Translations under genes and position numbers: made by a program | NCBI RefSeq assembly: GCF_900582625.1 | Contig: NZ_UTIQ01000084.1 | Coordinates: 434,001 to 498,000 of the forward strand | Origin: Pseudomonas viridiflava | GTDB lineage: Bacteria > Pseudomonadota > Gammaproteobacteria > Pseudomonadales > Pseudomonadaceae | Length of the DNA: 64,000 nt | Reading direction: 5' to 3' | Notes under the pieces: generated by a model | What the model saw: the letters and a program-made list of their open reading frames with translations, nothing else | Told to the model about the DNA's origin: nothing | The model's database searches: none | In this document: piece by piece, positions 45,874 to 56,054 of the stretch | Numbering within the stretch: position 1 is the stretch's first letter | How the letters are laid out: each line of letters opens with the position of its first letter

Positions 45874-46476
45874 GTGACGGGATTACGGCAGCGACAGAAA
45901 GAACAGCGCAGGGAAGCGATAGTCGCGGCGGCGTTGGCGCTCTTCGAGACACAGGGCTTTGCTGCCACGACGGTAGAACAGATTGCGGTACAAGCCGGCG
46001 TGTCGACGCCCACGGTGTTCAATTACTTCGGCAGCAAACAGGAAATTCTCCTGGCCCTGGTCGAGCACGCCGACAAGCAAGCCATCATCGATGCGCGCTC
46101 GCAGATCCCCGACTTCGATAACGCTGTGGACGCCATGTGCCACCTCGAATCGCTAATCGTGCGGCACGAACTGAAAGTGTTGCCACCGGCCATTTGGCGC
46201 GAGCTGCTGCCATTGGGGCTGCTCAACGAACCTGCCGGCCAATTCACCGACATGAACGCCGGGCTGATCGTCGAAATCGCCAACCTGCTGCGCGAGCTGC
46301 AAGGCAAAAAAATGCTCCGCGCCAGCGTGGACGTCGACTTCGTCGCCTACTTCCTCAACGACTACAGCTCCATGCTGTTCATGCGCCTGGTGCAAGCCGA
46401 CGTGCCCGACTTCGACGCCCACGCGCAGCGCATCCGACAAATGACGCAGACGTTGTTTGATGGGTTGAAGCCTTGA
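45874..46476 (+). CDS. TetR-family repressor
   Basis: A 200-residue regulator. The N-terminal HTH is typical (ALFETQGFAATTVEQIAVQA, VSTPTVFNYFGSKQEILLAL). The C-terminal ligand domain (residues about 80-195) is unassigned. The start is a GTG with AGGGGA 8 bases before it. It is divergent from the hydrolase/binding-protein/porin series. Repression of that series and of itself, lifted by the uptake substrate, is the likely role. Confidence 0.88.
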   Translation: MTGLRQRQKEQRREAIVAAALALFETQGFAATTVEQIAVQAGVSTPTVFNYFGSKQEILLALVEHADKQAIIDARSQIPDFDNAVDAMCHLESLIVRHELKVLPPAIWRELLPLGLLNEPAGQFTDMNAGLIVEIANLLRELQGKKMLRASVDVDFVAYFLNDYSSMLFMRLVQADVPDFDAHAQRIRQMTQTLFDGLKP

Positions 46477-46761
46477 AGGGTATCTGCGGCCACTATCCGA
46501 ACACGTAGCGGAGTTCGACACTGCCTAGCTCGCCTTCCGTGACTTCTGAAAAAAGTCTTAATGGGTTTGACGGGGGTCGCCGCAGAGCGAAGCGAGGAAC
46601 TTCAAGACCGAAATTTCGACTTCCCTGCGCGGCGCTTTTAACTTAGCTTAACTAGGTTTTTAAGATAATCACTTCCCGCCATTTCGCTGTACCCCTTGAT
46701 ATTCGGGCGCTCATGCGATTTTTTTAAAGATAATAAAAAAGCGCTTTAGAGATAATTCAAC

Positions 46762-47916
46762 ATGGCCGCGTTTTCTCATCACCCGTTGGAGCTGCTAAAT
46801 CCTTCTTTCGACTCCGGGTTGGCCGATGTGCTGATGGAACTGGAACAACTGCGCCGGCTTCGGCTAGAAGGTGACACGCCGCCGTCCGTTTTTTTCCAAT
46901 TGAAGTCGTTGTTCCATACGCTGGAGAGCCTTGGCTCCGCTCGGATCGAAGGAAACCACACAACGCTCGCGGATTACATCGACAGCAAAGTAGAAGGGTC
47001 AGCCGACGCAACGGATCAACTTCGAGAAGTGGCGAATATTGAGAAAGCCATGGACTACGTCGAAACGGTGATGGCTCCAGGAGAGGCGCTGACCGAGCGA
47101 ACAATTCGGGAACTGCACAGCATAGCCGTGCACGACCTGGAGCGAGAGGGAGACCGAACGCCCGGCACTTATCGGACCGCTGGGGTGCGTATCGCCCAGT
47201 CCGCGCACCTGCCTCCCGACGCGGTAATGGTGTCGGAATATATGGAAGAACTCGTCGCCTTCACGAACAGAAACGACCCGCCAAAATACGACTTGATGAA
47301 GGTGGCGCTTGCTCACCACCGTTTCGGCTGGATTCATCCATTTAGCAACGGCAATGGACGGGTGGTGCGTCTTCTGACTTACGCCTTGCTAATCAAGTAC
47401 GGCTTCAACGTAAGCACTGGCGGGCGCGTCCTCAACCCAACGGCGGTGTTCTGTAACAACCGCGAGCAGTACTACACGATGTTGGCAACCGCCGACAAAG
47501 GGACTTCGGCCGGATTGGAGGCTTGGTGCACTTATGTGCTCGACGGCATTCGCGTGGAGCTACAAAAGGTCGACCGCCTTACTCAATACGGGTATCTGAA
47601 AAAACACATACTTCGCCCTGCAGTGGCTATGGCTCGGGAACGGGAGTGGATTACCGAAGCCGAGCGCACGATCCTTGAGGTCGCCATCGAGAGGGGGGCA
47701 GTGAAATCTGGCGATATAGCGGCCGCGATGCCGGCGCTCACCGCAGGGCAGCGTACCTATCAAATACGAAAGCTGTTGGGCCAAGGAATGCTCGTACCGA
47801 GCAGCCCCGGGGCGCGGATTTACACGATCGGGTTCTCAAACAACTTTCTAATCCGTGGTGTGATCAAGGCGCTTCGTGAAGAAGGCTTTATCCCCGAGCC
47901 GCTGGATACGCCCTAG
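46762..47916 (+). CDS. Fic-domain adenylyltransferase (class II, self-inhibited)
   Basis: A 384-residue Fic protein that would transfer AMP from ATP to a hydroxyl of a target protein. The catalytic motif [12 protein letters not shown] (H192 to R203) is complete. The inhibitory helix motif S59-A-R-I-E63-G lies N-terminal, as in class II Fic enzymes. After the Fic core comes a C-terminal winged-helix-like segment (about 300-375). No antitoxin gene is needed for this class and none is seen. Base use is less GC-rich than that of the neighbours, and the 285 bases before it have no gene and are AT-rich, suggesting acquisition. Confidence 0.9.
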   Translation: MAAFSHHPLELLNPSFDSGLADVLMELEQLRRLRLEGDTPPSVFFQLKSLFHTLESLGSARIEGNHTTLADYIDSKVEGSADATDQLREVANIEKAMDYVETVMAPGEALTERTIRELHSIAVHDLEREGDRTPGTYRTAGVRIAQSAHLPPDAVMVSEYMEELVAFTNRNDPPKYDLMKVALAHHRFGWIHPFSNGNGRVVRLLTYALLIKYGFNVSTGGRVLNPTAVFCNNREQYYTMLATADKGTSAGLEAWCTYVLDGIRVELQKVDRLTQYGYLKKHILRPAVAMAREREWITEAERTILEVAIERGAVKSGDIAAAMPALTAGQRTYQIRKLLGQGMLVPSSPGARIYTIGFSNNFLIRGVIKALREEGFIPEPLDTP

Positions 47917-47956
47917 GCGCGAAGCCCCAGGGTTACAACCCAAAATCTCTCGCCCA

Positions 47957-47990
47957 CAAAAAAGCCCGCTCATCACGAGCGGGCTTCTTC
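47957..47990. terminator. Bidirectional intrinsic terminator
   Basis: GCCCGCTC (47964-47971) pairs with GAGCGGGC (47977-47984), 8 bp with a 5-base loop. A6 lies on the left and TTCTTCATTT on the right, ending both the Fic gene (+) and metQ (-). Confidence 0.88.
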
Positions 47991-48016
47991 ATTTCCCAAC
48001 ACTCAACTGCAGAGCA

Positions 48017-48787
48017 TTAGAACGCCGGAACGATGGCGCCTTTGTATTTCTCTTCGATGAATTTCTTCACTTCCGGTGTACGCAGGGCTTTGGCCAGTTT
48101 CTGGATGCCGTCCGAGTCTTTGTTGTCTTCACGGGCAACCAGGTTGTTGACGTAAGGGGAGTCGCTGCCTTCGATAACCAGCGCGTCCTTTTTCGGGTCG
48201 AGCTTGGCTTCCAGGGCGTAGTTGGTGTTGATCAGGGCCAGGTCAACTTGGCTCAGTACGCGCGGCAGGGTGGCTGCTTCCAGTTCGCGGAACTTCAGGC
48301 CTTTCGGGTTTTCGCTGATGTCTTTGCTGGTGGCCAGGATGTTCTTGGTGTCTTTGAGCTTGATCAGGCCAGCTTTGTCGAGCAGCAGCAGGGCGCGGCC
48401 GCCGTTGGTGGCGTCGTTGGGGATGACCACGGTGGCGCCTTGTGGCAGCTCGTCGAGCTTTTTGTATTTGCTCGAGTAAGCACCGAAGGGTTCTACGTGA
48501 ACGCCCACGACGCTAACCAGGTGAGTGCCGCGGCTTTTGTTGAATTCATTCAGGTACGGTTGGTGCTGGAAGAAGTTGGCGTCCAGACGCTTTTCGGCAA
48601 CCTGTACGTTGGGTTGCACGTAGTCGGTGAAGACTTTTACTTGCAGGTCTACGCCTTCTTTGGCCAGGGCTGGCTTCACGAATTCGAGAATTTCTGCGTG
48701 GGGCACGGCGGTAGCGGCGACGGTCAGGGTTTCGGCGTGGGCGGAAAACGCCGCAACGGTGGCCAGGGCAGCGAGCAGTTTTTTCAT
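48017..48787 (-). CDS. metQ: D/L-methionine ABC transporter binding protein
   Basis: A 256-residue NlpA-family periplasmic protein. A signal peptide (MKKLLAALATVAAFSAHA) has a signal peptidase I site and no lipobox cysteine. The binding fold shows AATAVPHAEILEFVKPALAK, ANFFQHQPYLNEFNKSRGTH and VIPNDATNGGRALLLLDKAG. It is last of metN-metI-metQ, 95 bases after metI. No riboswitch was recognised upstream of the operon. Confidence 0.95.
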   Translation of the reverse strand: MKKLLAALATVAAFSAHAETLTVAATAVPHAEILEFVKPALAKEGVDLQVKVFTDYVQPNVQVAEKRLDANFFQHQPYLNEFNKSRGTHLVSVVGVHVEPFGAYSSKYKKLDELPQGATVVIPNDATNGGRALLLLDKAGLIKLKDTKNILATSKDISENPKGLKFRELEAATLPRVLSQVDLALINTNYALEAKLDPKKDALVIEGSDSPYVNNLVAREDNKDSDGIQKLAKALRTPEVKKFIEEKYKGAIVPAF

Positions 48788-48882
48788 CTCTGGGTTCCTT
48801 GTGGGATGCAGTGTTGGCGGCTAGTGGCCGCACTCGTTTAGTGACGGTTTGTTCGAACGAATTGCAGTTATTTTTTGCAGCG

Positions 48883-49548
48883 CTATTTGCGGGAAAAGTG
48901 CACCACCAGCTTGTCGCCGACGGTTTGCAGCACTTGCACCAACACCAGCAACAAAATGACGGTAACCACCATCACATCTGGCTGGTAACGCTGGTAGCCG
49001 TAACGTACGGCCAGGTCGCCCAAACCACCGCCGCCAATCAGGCCGGACATCGCGGTGTAGGAGACCAAGGTAATCGCGGTCACGGTAATGGCCGCCACAA
49101 TGCCTGGCAGCGCTTCCGGCAGCAGGGCGTTGACGACAATTTGCCGAGTCGTCGCGCCCATGGCCTGGGTGGCTTCGATAATTCCGCGGTCGACTTCACG
49201 CAGCGCGGTTTCCACCAGGCGCGCAAAGAATGGGGTAGCGCCGACTACCAGAGGCGGAATGGCCCCGGCCACGCCTAGCGAGGTGCCGGTAATCAGCACG
49301 GTCAGCGGAATCATCACGATCAGCAGAATGACGAAGGGCACCGAGCGCAGCACGTTGACCACCAGCGACAGCAGGGCATAGAAGCCTTTCTGTTCGAACA
49401 TTTGCCGAGGGCTGGTGAGGAACAGCAGCACGCCAAGCGGCAGGCCGAGAATCACGGTAAACAGCAGCGAACCGCCGAGCATGCTCAGGGTATCGAGACT
49501 GGCCTGCCAGATTTCCGCCCAGTCAACGTTGGGGAGTAAGGCTTCCAT
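48883..49548 (-). CDS. metI: Methionine ABC transporter permease
   Basis: A 221-residue inner-membrane permease with five helices. The ABC permease EAA loop is TQAMGATTRQIVVNALLPEA. Its ATG overlaps the metN stop by one base (TGATG), so it is translated with metN. It forms the channel between MetQ and MetN for methionine import. Confidence 0.95.
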   Translation of the reverse strand: MEALLPNVDWAEIWQASLDTLSMLGGSLLFTVILGLPLGVLLFLTSPRQMFEQKGFYALLSLVVNVLRSVPFVILLIVMIPLTVLITGTSLGVAGAIPPLVVGATPFFARLVETALREVDRGIIEATQAMGATTRQIVVNALLPEALPGIVAAITVTAITLVSYTAMSGLIGGGGLGDLAVRYGYQRYQPDVMVVTVILLLVLVQVLQTVGDKLVVHFSRK

Positions 49549-50555
49549 CAGCGCAGAACCTCCAGATGCACGTCACTGGTACCGAAGCGCGCCAGCGCTG
49601 CGTCGATGTCACCGCCCGTCAACGCCAGGGTGAGCTGGCCGTAAGGGGTGTCTTTGATGTGGTCGATTCGGCCGGCAAGAATGCTGTAATCGACGCCGGT
49701 TTCCCGCGCCACCACACCCAGCAGCGGTGCGTAGGTTGCCTCACCCTGGAACGTCAGCCGCACGATACGGCCACTGACATGGGCGAAGTCGTCGCGCTGC
49801 TCGTCTTCGTCGATCTGCTCGGCTTCCATGACGAACCGTTTGGTAGTCGGGTGCTTGGGGTGCAAGAACACGTCCGTCACCGGCCCGTGTTCGACGATAA
49901 CGCCGGCATCCATGACCGCAACGCGGTCGCAGACGCGGCGGATCACGTCCATTTCGTGGGTGATGAGCACAATGGTCAGCTTCAGTTCGCGGTTGATCTG
50001 CGCCAGCAATTCCAACACCGAGGCGGTGGTTTGCGGGTCTAGCGCGCTGGTGGCTTCGTCGCAAAGCAGAATTTTCGGCTGTGTCGCCAAGGCGCGAGCA
50101 ATGCCCACGCGTTGCTTCTGACCGCCCGACAGCTGCGCCGGAAACTTTTTGGCGTGATCGGTCAGGCCAACCCGCTCAAGCAATTGGTTAACACGCTGCT
50201 CGATGGCACTGGAAGACAGCTCGCCTGCCAGCTTCAGCGGCAGGGCAATGTTGTCGGCCACGGTTTTCGAGGACAGCAGGTTGAAGTGCTGAAAGATCAT
50301 GCCGACCTGCTGACGGAAGCGGCGCAGGCCATTGGCGTCGAGGCCGGTGACGTCTTCGCCGTCTACCTCGATTCGCCCGCCCGAAGGCTCTTCCAAGCGG
50401 TTGATCAAACGCAGCAGGGTACTTTTGCCGGCGCCGGAATGGCCGATGATGCCAAACACTTCGCCGCTGGCGATGCGCAGGTCGGTGGGCTGCAAGGCGG
50501 CGATGTCGCGGCCGTTGACGCGATACGCCTTGTGGACGTGATGAAAGTCGATCAC
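49548..50555 (-). CDS. metN: Methionine ABC transporter ATPase
   Basis: A 335-residue ATPase. Walker A is [13 protein letters not shown], the signature is [15 protein letters not shown], and Walker B is [12 protein letters not shown] with the H-loop in LITHEMDVI. The C-terminal NIL (ACT-like) domain (about 255-335) binds methionine to inhibit transport in homologues. The start is a GTG at 50555. It is the first gene of the met operon; 211 gene-free bases lie upstream. Confidence 0.95.
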   Translation of the reverse strand: MIDFHHVHKAYRVNGRDIAALQPTDLRIASGEVFGIIGHSGAGKSTLLRLINRLEEPSGGRIEVDGEDVTGLDANGLRRFRQQVGMIFQHFNLLSSKTVADNIALPLKLAGELSSSAIEQRVNQLLERVGLTDHAKKFPAQLSGGQKQRVGIARALATQPKILLCDEATSALDPQTTASVLELLAQINRELKLTIVLITHEMDVIRRVCDRVAVMDAGVIVEHGPVTDVFLHPKHPTTKRFVMEAEQIDEDEQRDDFAHVSGRIVRLTFQGEATYAPLLGVVARETGVDYSILAGRIDHIKDTPYGQLTLALTGGDIDAALARFGTSDVHLEVLR

Positions 50556-50766
50556 TCGTTAAACCTTTTGGGTTTGGCGGTCTGCCGGATAGGCATAAGT
50601 GGCGCTAGTCTACCCGGCGCTCTATAGACCGCAAAAATCTTTGTAATCCTATGGTTATAGCTTTCTGCTCTAAGCGAGCGAAGCCGTTGCCACAGTCTAG
50701 AAGGTGCTGCGGTGGAAGGTAGTGCGCTGTCGCCCGGCCGCCTGGAACACCAGCCGGGCGCTGGCC

Positions 50767-51633
50767 TCATCCCTTGGCTTGCGGAGTGAGCAACAGGCGC
50801 GGCACTTGCTCCAGCTTGAGGGCTTGGGACAGGCGTGGACTGTAGCTCGGATCGAGGCGCTTGATCCGCGCCAGCAACAGGGACGCAACCCAGGGGTAGT
50901 CCTTGTTCTGGCGTACTTCGATGCGTACGTCGCAGTCGAAGGCCACCACATCGGCAGCCACGGCATCGAGCAGACTGCGCAGGCGTTCGTTGTCTTGGTT
51001 GTCCAGCATGGGCATCGGCACCACGCTGGACGCGGCGCCTGGGTTGATGACGCGAGCGCTGGGTTTGGCAGGCGCGACAACCGGCTCGGCCGCCGGGGCA
51101 ACTTCGGCCGTGGCCGTGGCGGCTTTGCTTTGGCGCTCGGCGGCCAGGCGTTGTTGGCGTACTTGTTCGGCTTTTTCCGCAGCTTCTTTGGCGGCGGTCT
51201 GAGCGGCGGCGCGGGCGCGCGCCTGATCAGCGGCCGAGAGTTCTGCGGCACGCGCCTGGGCAATGGAATTATCCAGGCCTTTGGTCAGCGCTGGCGCTTG
51301 CGGCATCAGGCTGCGGGCGTGGCTGAGGGCTTTGGTGGCGGTGTCGAGATCGCCTTGCTGCAGGGCGTCGTTGCCTTGTTTCAGGTAAGCATCGGCCAAC
51401 TGGCGCTGATACTGCTCCAGGCGCGTGTCGCCTTGAGCGCGCGGGGCGACGGCCGCCAGTTGGCTTTCAGCAGCGCCAAGCTGACCGTCGTTAAGACTTT
51501 GTTCCACTTGGCGGAACGCGACGATCAACTCGTCCGGCGGCAGGCTGGCCACTTTCGGCGCCGCGCTTTGGCATGCGCCTAACAGCAGAGAAATCGCCAG
51601 AACGGGTAGATAACGGGAGGCGAACGGCTTCAT
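50767..51633 (-). CDS. PA5502-like lipoprotein with helical repeats
   Basis: A 288-residue lipoprotein with lipobox LLLGAC. TPR-like helices run from about 30 to 130 (DARLEQ-type pattern, LADAYLKQGNDALQQGDLDT), then an Ala/Lys/Glu-rich coiled coil (AAQTAAKEAAEKAEQVRQQR), a Pro/Ala linker and a conserved end (LDAVAADVVAFDCDVRIEV). It matches in place the hypothetical gene between the met and znu operons of P. aeruginosa. The function is unknown; the form suggests an envelope scaffold. Confidence 0.75.
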   Translation of the reverse strand: MKPFASRYLPVLAISLLLGACQSAAPKVASLPPDELIVAFRQVEQSLNDGQLGAAESQLAAVAPRAQGDTRLEQYQRQLADAYLKQGNDALQQGDLDTATKALSHARSLMPQAPALTKGLDNSIAQARAAELSAADQARARAAAQTAAKEAAEKAEQVRQQRLAAERQSKAATATAEVAPAAEPVVAPAKPSARVINPGAASSVVPMPMLDNQDNERLRSLLDAVAADVVAFDCDVRIEVRQNKDYPWVASLLLARIKRLDPSYSPRLSQALKLEQVPRLLLTPQAKG

Positions 51634-51704
51634 CTATGCAGATCTCGGGGTGCGCAAAAACCGGCGAGTTTACACCGCCGGGCGCGCCTGGGCGACAGGC
51701 CGCT

Positions 51705-52493
51705 TCAGGCGTGGCGACGGGGCAGGGCGAAGCTGAGCAGAAACAGCGCAGCGGCGCTGACGACGATGGAAGGGCCGGCCGGCGTGTCTTTGAACCACGA
51801 CAGCGACAACCCGGCGCACACCGCCACCAACCCCAACACGCTGGCGCCGCCCGCCATTTGCTCGGGCGTGCGCGAATGGCGCTGCGCAGCGGCCGCCGGA
51901 ATGATCAGCAACGAGGTGATCAACAGCACACCGACGATTTTCATTGCCACGGCAATCACCACCGCAATCAACAACATCAGCGCCAGGCGCAGGCCGGCCA
52001 CGGGCAGGCCTTCAACCTTGGCCAGCTCTTCATGCACGGTGACCGCCAGCAGCGGCCGCCACATCACCGTCAACGCGACCAGCACCAGCGCGCTGCCGCC
52101 GAGAATCCAGGTCAGGTCGGCGCTGCTCACGGCCAGTAGGTCGCCGAACAGGTAGCCCATCAGGTCGATGCGCACATCGTGCATAAAGCTCAGTACTACC
52201 AGCCCCAGCGACAACGTGGTCGGCGCCAGAATGCCCAGCAGCGTGTCGGAGGCCAGCGGTTGGCGCTGCTGCAAGGTCAGCAACAACAGGGCGAGCAGCA
52301 CGCAGCCCACGGTGACTGCCACGGCTGGACTGACATCCAGCAAAAAGCCCAGGGCCACGCCAAGCAGCGCGGCGTGGGACAAGGTGTCGCCGAAATAGGC
52401 CATGCGCCGCCACACCACAAAGGAACCCAGCGGGCCGGCAACGAGCGCCAGCGCAAGGCCGGCGAGCAATGCGTTAACGAGGAAATCAGGCAT
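51705..52493 (-). CDS. znuB: Zinc ABC transporter permease
   Basis: A 262-residue ABC-3 family permease. It begins [20 protein letters not shown] and contains [20 protein letters not shown], typical of ZnuB, with about eight helices. The ATG at 52493 overlaps the end of znuC by 8 bases; the longer frame beyond it is znuC sequence in another frame. It imports zinc with ZnuA and ZnuC. Confidence 0.95.
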   Translation of the reverse strand: MPDFLVNALLAGLALALVAGPLGSFVVWRRMAYFGDTLSHAALLGVALGFLLDVSPAVAVTVGCVLLALLLLTLQQRQPLASDTLLGILAPTTLSLGLVVLSFMHDVRIDLMGYLFGDLLAVSSADLTWILGGSALVLVALTVMWRPLLAVTVHEELAKVEGLPVAGLRLALMLLIAVVIAVAMKIVGVLLITSLLIIPAAAAQRHSRTPEQMAGGASVLGLVAVCAGLSLSWFKDTPAGPSIVVSAAALFLLSFALPRRHA

Positions 52494-53298
52494 GGTTGCA
52501 GCCGTCTCCGTGCACATGCGGCTGCACCTGACCGTGGATGCGCAAACCGTTTGCAGCAGGCGCATCGCTAACCACGCCGCCATGCAGGTCGTGGGCGTGG
52601 TCGTGGTGGTGGTGATAAATCGCCAAGTCTTGCGCGTCTTTACCGAACAGCTCGGCGAAGGCCGGATCGCCGCTGACTTGCTCGGGATGCCCGGAGCAGC
52701 AGACGTGGCGGTTGAGGCACACCACTTGGTCGGTGGTGCTCATGACCAGATGCAAATCGTGGGAAACCATCAGTACGCCGCAGCCGTGGCGGTCGCGCAG
52801 GCGAGTGATCAAGCGGTACAGGTCGGCTTGGCCGGCCACGTCGACGCCTTGCACGGGTTCGTCCAGCACCAGCAGCTCGGGCTTGCGCAGCAACGCACGG
52901 GCTAGCAACACGCGCTGCAGTTCGCCGCCGGAAATGTTCTGCAAGGGGCTGTCGATCACCTGACTGGCGCCCACTTCTTCCAGCGCGGCCAGCGCGGAGG
53001 TGCGGTCGACCTTGGGCACCAGGCGCAGGAAGCGCAACACGGTGAGCGGCAGTGTCGGGTCGACGTGAAGTTTTTGCGGCATATAGCCGATGCGCAGTTT
53101 CGGCTTACGCCAGACGCTGCCCACTTCGGTTTTCAGCAAGCCCAGCACGGCGCGCACCAGGGTGGTTTTACCTGCGCCGTTGGGGCCGATCAGCGTGACG
53201 ATTTCGCCGGGCTGCACGCTCAGTTGCACGTCGCTGAGCACGGCTTGCCCGGCAAAGCTGACGCCCACGCCATCAAGGCGAATTAAAGCCTCGCTCAT
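52486..53298 (-). CDS. znuC: Zinc ABC transporter ATPase
   Basis: A 270-residue ATPase. Walker A is [15 protein letters not shown], the signature [15 protein letters not shown], Walker [13 protein letters not shown]. The C-terminal tail is His-rich ([15 protein letters not shown] and [13 protein letters not shown]), fitting zinc handling. Its ATG overlaps the zur stop by 4 bases (ATGA) and its end overlaps znuB. Confidence 0.95.
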   Translation of the reverse strand: MSEALIRLDGVGVSFAGQAVLSDVQLSVQPGEIVTLIGPNGAGKTTLVRAVLGLLKTEVGSVWRKPKLRIGYMPQKLHVDPTLPLTVLRFLRLVPKVDRTSALAALEEVGASQVIDSPLQNISGGELQRVLLARALLRKPELLVLDEPVQGVDVAGQADLYRLITRLRDRHGCGVLMVSHDLHLVMSTTDQVVCLNRHVCCSGHPEQVSGDPAFAELFGKDAQDLAIYHHHHDHAHDLHGGVVSDAPAANGLRIHGQVQPHVHGDGCNHA

Positions 53299-53780
53299 GA
53301 CTTTTTCTGACAGCCGGAGCAGACGCCAACCACTTCCACAGTCTGACTTTCAACGGTGAAACCCACGTCGCTGGCGCCGGCGACGATGGCCTGGCTGATG
53401 GCGTCGTTGGACAGCTCAATGGCGGCGCTGCAGGTGCGACAGATCAGAAACTGACCTTGGTGCGCGTGAGCAGGGTGGTTGCAGCCGACGAAGGCGTTGA
53501 GCGAGGCGATGCGGTGCACCAGGCCGTTCTCGAGCAGGAAATCCAGCGCGCGATACACGGTCGGCGGCGCGGCGCGGCGGCCGTCCTGCTCGGTCAGCAC
53601 GCCGAGAATGTCGTACGCACCCAGTGGTTTATGGCTTTGCCACACCAGCTCCAGCACACGACGGCGCAAGGCAGTAAGGCGCAAACCGGCGCGCTCGCAG
53701 ATAGCGTCCGCCTCGGTGAGGGCGTTGTGCACGCAGTGGGAATGGTCGTGGGGGCGTGAAGCCAAAGGTGTGAAGATCAT
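53295..53780 (-). CDS. zur: Zinc uptake regulator Zur (Np20)
   Basis: A 161-residue Fur-family repressor. The winged helix has [20 protein letters not shown] and [20 protein letters not shown]. The dimer domain has [21 protein letters not shown] with the structural zinc cysteines, and the tail VVGVCSGCQ has the second pair. It is the first gene of zur-znuC-znuB and probably represses itself and znuA through the site at 53808-53820. Confidence 0.95.
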   Translation of the reverse strand: MIFTPLASRPHDHSHCVHNALTEADAICERAGLRLTALRRRVLELVWQSHKPLGAYDILGVLTEQDGRRAAPPTVYRALDFLLENGLVHRIASLNAFVGCNHPAHAHQGQFLICRTCSAAIELSNDAISQAIVAGASDVGFTVESQTVEVVGVCSGCQKKS

Positions 53781-53807
53781 TGGGCGGCGACGGCTGGTGA
53801 GAGAGAC

Positions 53808-53820
53808 GTTATTCTATAAC
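53808..53820. promoter_or_regulatory. Zur box
   Basis: GTTATTCTATAAC is a perfect inverted repeat GTTAT-N3-ATAAC, the form known for Zur sites of Pseudomonas. It lies 28 bases before the zur start and 25 before the znuA start, so a single site can shut both divergent units. Confidence 0.85.
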
Positions 53821-53844
53821 CCTTTTCCCGGCGAGTGTGTTCCC

Positions 53845-54768
53845 GTGTCGCGTTTCCTAGTGATCTTTCTGCTGTTTTTTTGCGCAACCGCCCACGCCGA
53901 TGTGCGCGTTCTCACCAGCATTAAACCGCTTCAGCTGATAGCGGCTGCGGTGCAAGACGGTGTAGGCACACCCGAGGTGTTGCTACCGCCCGGCGCATCG
54001 CCGCATAACTATGCACTGCGCCCTTCGGACGTTCGACGCGTGGCGGAGGTTCAGTTGCTCTACTGGATCGGCCCCGACATGGAGAGCTTTCTGCCGCGCG
54101 TACTGAAAAGCCGCAGCCTGCCCAGCGTGGCGGTGCAGGACTTGCCAGGCCTGAGCCTGCGTCATTTCGGCGAAGGCCATGACCATGCCGACGAGGCCGA
54201 CCACAGCGGCGACACCGATGAGCACGATCATGATCACCAACCCGGCAGCCTGGATGCGCATTTGTGGTTGCTGCCGGCCAACGCACGGGTGATCGCCGAA
54301 CGCATGGCCGCCGACCTGAGCACGGCAGACCCGGCGAATGCCGCGCGGTACCAAGCCAACGTGAAGGCGTTTACCGAGCGGTTGGGCGCGCTGAATGCAC
54401 GCCTGAAACAGCGCGTGGCGGGCGTGGCGGGCAAGCCATATTTCGTCTTTCACGAGGCCTTTGACTACTTCGAGTCGGCCTACGGCCTGAAGCACGCCGG
54501 GGTGTTCAGCATTGCCAGCGAAGTGCAGCCGGGCGCCCAACACGTGGCGGCTATGCGCGAGCGACTGCAACAGGCGGGACCGACCTGCGTATTCAGCGAG
54601 CCACCGCTACGCCCACGCTTGGTCAACACGCTGAGCGCAGGCTTGCCGGTGCGCCTGGCAGAGCTGGATGCATTGGGCGGGAAGGAAATCGCGGTAGACG
54701 CCCACGGGTATGAGCGTCTATTGGAAACCTTGGGCGACGAGCTGGCGGGTTGCTTGGAAGCGCTGTGA
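53845..54768 (+). CDS. znuA: Zinc ABC transporter periplasmic binding protein
   Basis: A 307-residue zinc-binding protein. The start is a GTG at 53845, giving a signal peptide (SRFLVIFLLFFCATAHA); the frame is open far upstream through the antisense of zur. Zinc ligands are in PPGASPHNYALRPSD, DAHLWLLPANA and FVFHEAFDYF. A His/Asp-rich loop (HFGEGHDHADEADHSGD, then DEHDHDHQ) is typical of ZnuA. It ends 1 base before the convergent thrB end. Confidence 0.95.
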   Translation: MSRFLVIFLLFFCATAHADVRVLTSIKPLQLIAAAVQDGVGTPEVLLPPGASPHNYALRPSDVRRVAEVQLLYWIGPDMESFLPRVLKSRSLPSVAVQDLPGLSLRHFGEGHDHADEADHSGDTDEHDHDHQPGSLDAHLWLLPANARVIAERMAADLSTADPANAARYQANVKAFTERLGALNARLKQRVAGVAGKPYFVFHEAFDYFESAYGLKHAGVFSIASEVQPGAQHVAAMRERLQQAGPTCVFSEPPLRPRLVNTLSAGLPVRLAELDALGGKEIAVDAHGYERLLETLGDELAGCLEAL

Positions 54769-54769
54769 G

Positions 54770-55720
54770 CTACAGCGCAAACGGCAGCGACAGGTGCACA
54801 TCCTGGCGCTGCGCCAGGCGGCGCCGGAACTCGTCGGGGTTGTGAATCAGCACATCCTGACCAGCGAACGATTCGGCTGCGATCAGCCGCGAAATCCAGA
54901 AGCGCAGGCACGCCACGCGGAGCATCACGGGCCACAACTCCGCTTCTTTCGGCGTGAACGGACGCAGCGCCGCATACGCACCCAGTAAGGCTCTGGCGCG
55001 CGGGCCGTCGAGCTCGCCGCTGGCGTTGGAGCACCAATCGTTCACGGCGATGGCGACGTCATACAGCATCGGTCCCGAGCAGGCGTTGTAGAAATCGATC
55101 AAACCCGCCAGCGTCGTGCCGTCGAACAACACGTTGTCGCGAAACAGGTCAGCGTGCAGGTTGGCGCGGGGCAACTCGACAATCGCGTGGTAGTAGGTTT
55201 CAACGTCTTTTAACGCGTCGGCCATCAGCGCTTGGTCGGCCATATCGAGTTTGGCCAGCAGTGGCGCACCGTCGCTGCGCATCCAGTCCAGTCCACGGTC
55301 ACTGCGGCGTTCCAGTACCTTGCCGCGCGTGGCGTTGTGCAAGTTGGCCAGCAGCGTGCCCACTTCCGCGCAGTGGTGAGCATTGGGCTGCTCAACATGT
55401 TTACCGGCCAAGCGCGGCTGCAGCAGCGCCGGTTTGCCGGCCAGGCTGCGCAACGCCTCGCCATCGCGGGTGCGCAGGGCGTAGGGCACCGGCAGCCCAG
55501 CGTCGTGAAGGGTGTCGAGCAGTTCGATGAAAAACGGTAAATCGCCAGTCGGCCCGCGCTCGACGAGCGTCAGCACGAACTCGCCCTGCTCCAGGCTGAC
55601 AAAGAAATTGCTGTTCTCGCTGCCGGCGCTGATGCCTTGAAAGTCGCGCAGCTGGCCAAGGCCGTAAGGCGCTACAAATGCTTCCAGCTCAGGACGGCTG
55701 AGGGGGGTGAATACCGACAT
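54770..55720 (-). CDS. thrB: Homoserine kinase (ThrB type II)
   Basis: A 316-residue homoserine kinase of the aminoglycoside-phosphotransferase fold, for threonine synthesis. The catalytic loop is PRANLHADLFRDNVLFDG, and the metal-binding DFG-like stretch is GLIDFYNACSGPMLYDVAIA. N-terminal motifs LRDFQGISAGSENSNFFVSL match the family. It stands in the order known for Pseudomonas between znuA and the DUF2782 gene. Confidence 0.94.
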   Translation of the reverse strand: MSVFTPLSRPELEAFVAPYGLGQLRDFQGISAGSENSNFFVSLEQGEFVLTLVERGPTGDLPFFIELLDTLHDAGLPVPYALRTRDGEALRSLAGKPALLQPRLAGKHVEQPNAHHCAEVGTLLANLHNATRGKVLERRSDRGLDWMRSDGAPLLAKLDMADQALMADALKDVETYYHAIVELPRANLHADLFRDNVLFDGTTLAGLIDFYNACSGPMLYDVAIAVNDWCSNASGELDGPRARALLGAYAALRPFTPKEAELWPVMLRVACLRFWISRLIAAESFAGQDVLIHNPDEFRRRLAQRQDVHLSLPFAL

Positions 55721-55766
55721 CGAGAACCTGCCAACTGCTTATAAGGAGGGTGGAATTAGGCGCCGC

Positions 55767-56054
55767 TTACCATTTGAAGATTTCCCAGGCGGGAATCAGC
55801 ATGTCTGGATTGTCAGAGCGGATGAAGTTGCCGTCGCTGCCATCGGCGCGTACCAGGAAGTAGGGCTTGCCGCCTTTTGGCGTGACCTTGATGGCGTACA
55901 GGAAGCCGTTCTGGCGATACTCCTGAATGGTCTTGTCGCCGTCTTGGCGGATGGTTACGTCCGGATCGCCGCTCACCGGTTCGTCTTCGGCATAAGCGTT
56001 CAGCGAGCCCGCAGCGAGCAAGCCGGCCAGCAGTAAGCTAGAAAGAGTGCGCAT
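55767..56054 (-). CDS. DUF2782 exported small protein
   Basis: A 95-residue protein with a signal peptide (LLLAGLLAAGSLNAYA) and a DUF2782 domain (TIRQDGDKTIQEYRQNGFLY, FIRSDNPDMLIPAWEIFKW). It probably resides in the periplasm; the function is unknown. It lies 46 bases ahead of thrB on the same strand and is divergent from polA, as in P. aeruginosa. Confidence 0.88.
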   Translation of the reverse strand: MRTLSSLLLAGLLAAGSLNAYAEDEPVSGDPDVTIRQDGDKTIQEYRQNGFLYAIKVTPKGGKPYFLVRADGSDGNFIRSDNPDMLIPAWEIFKW

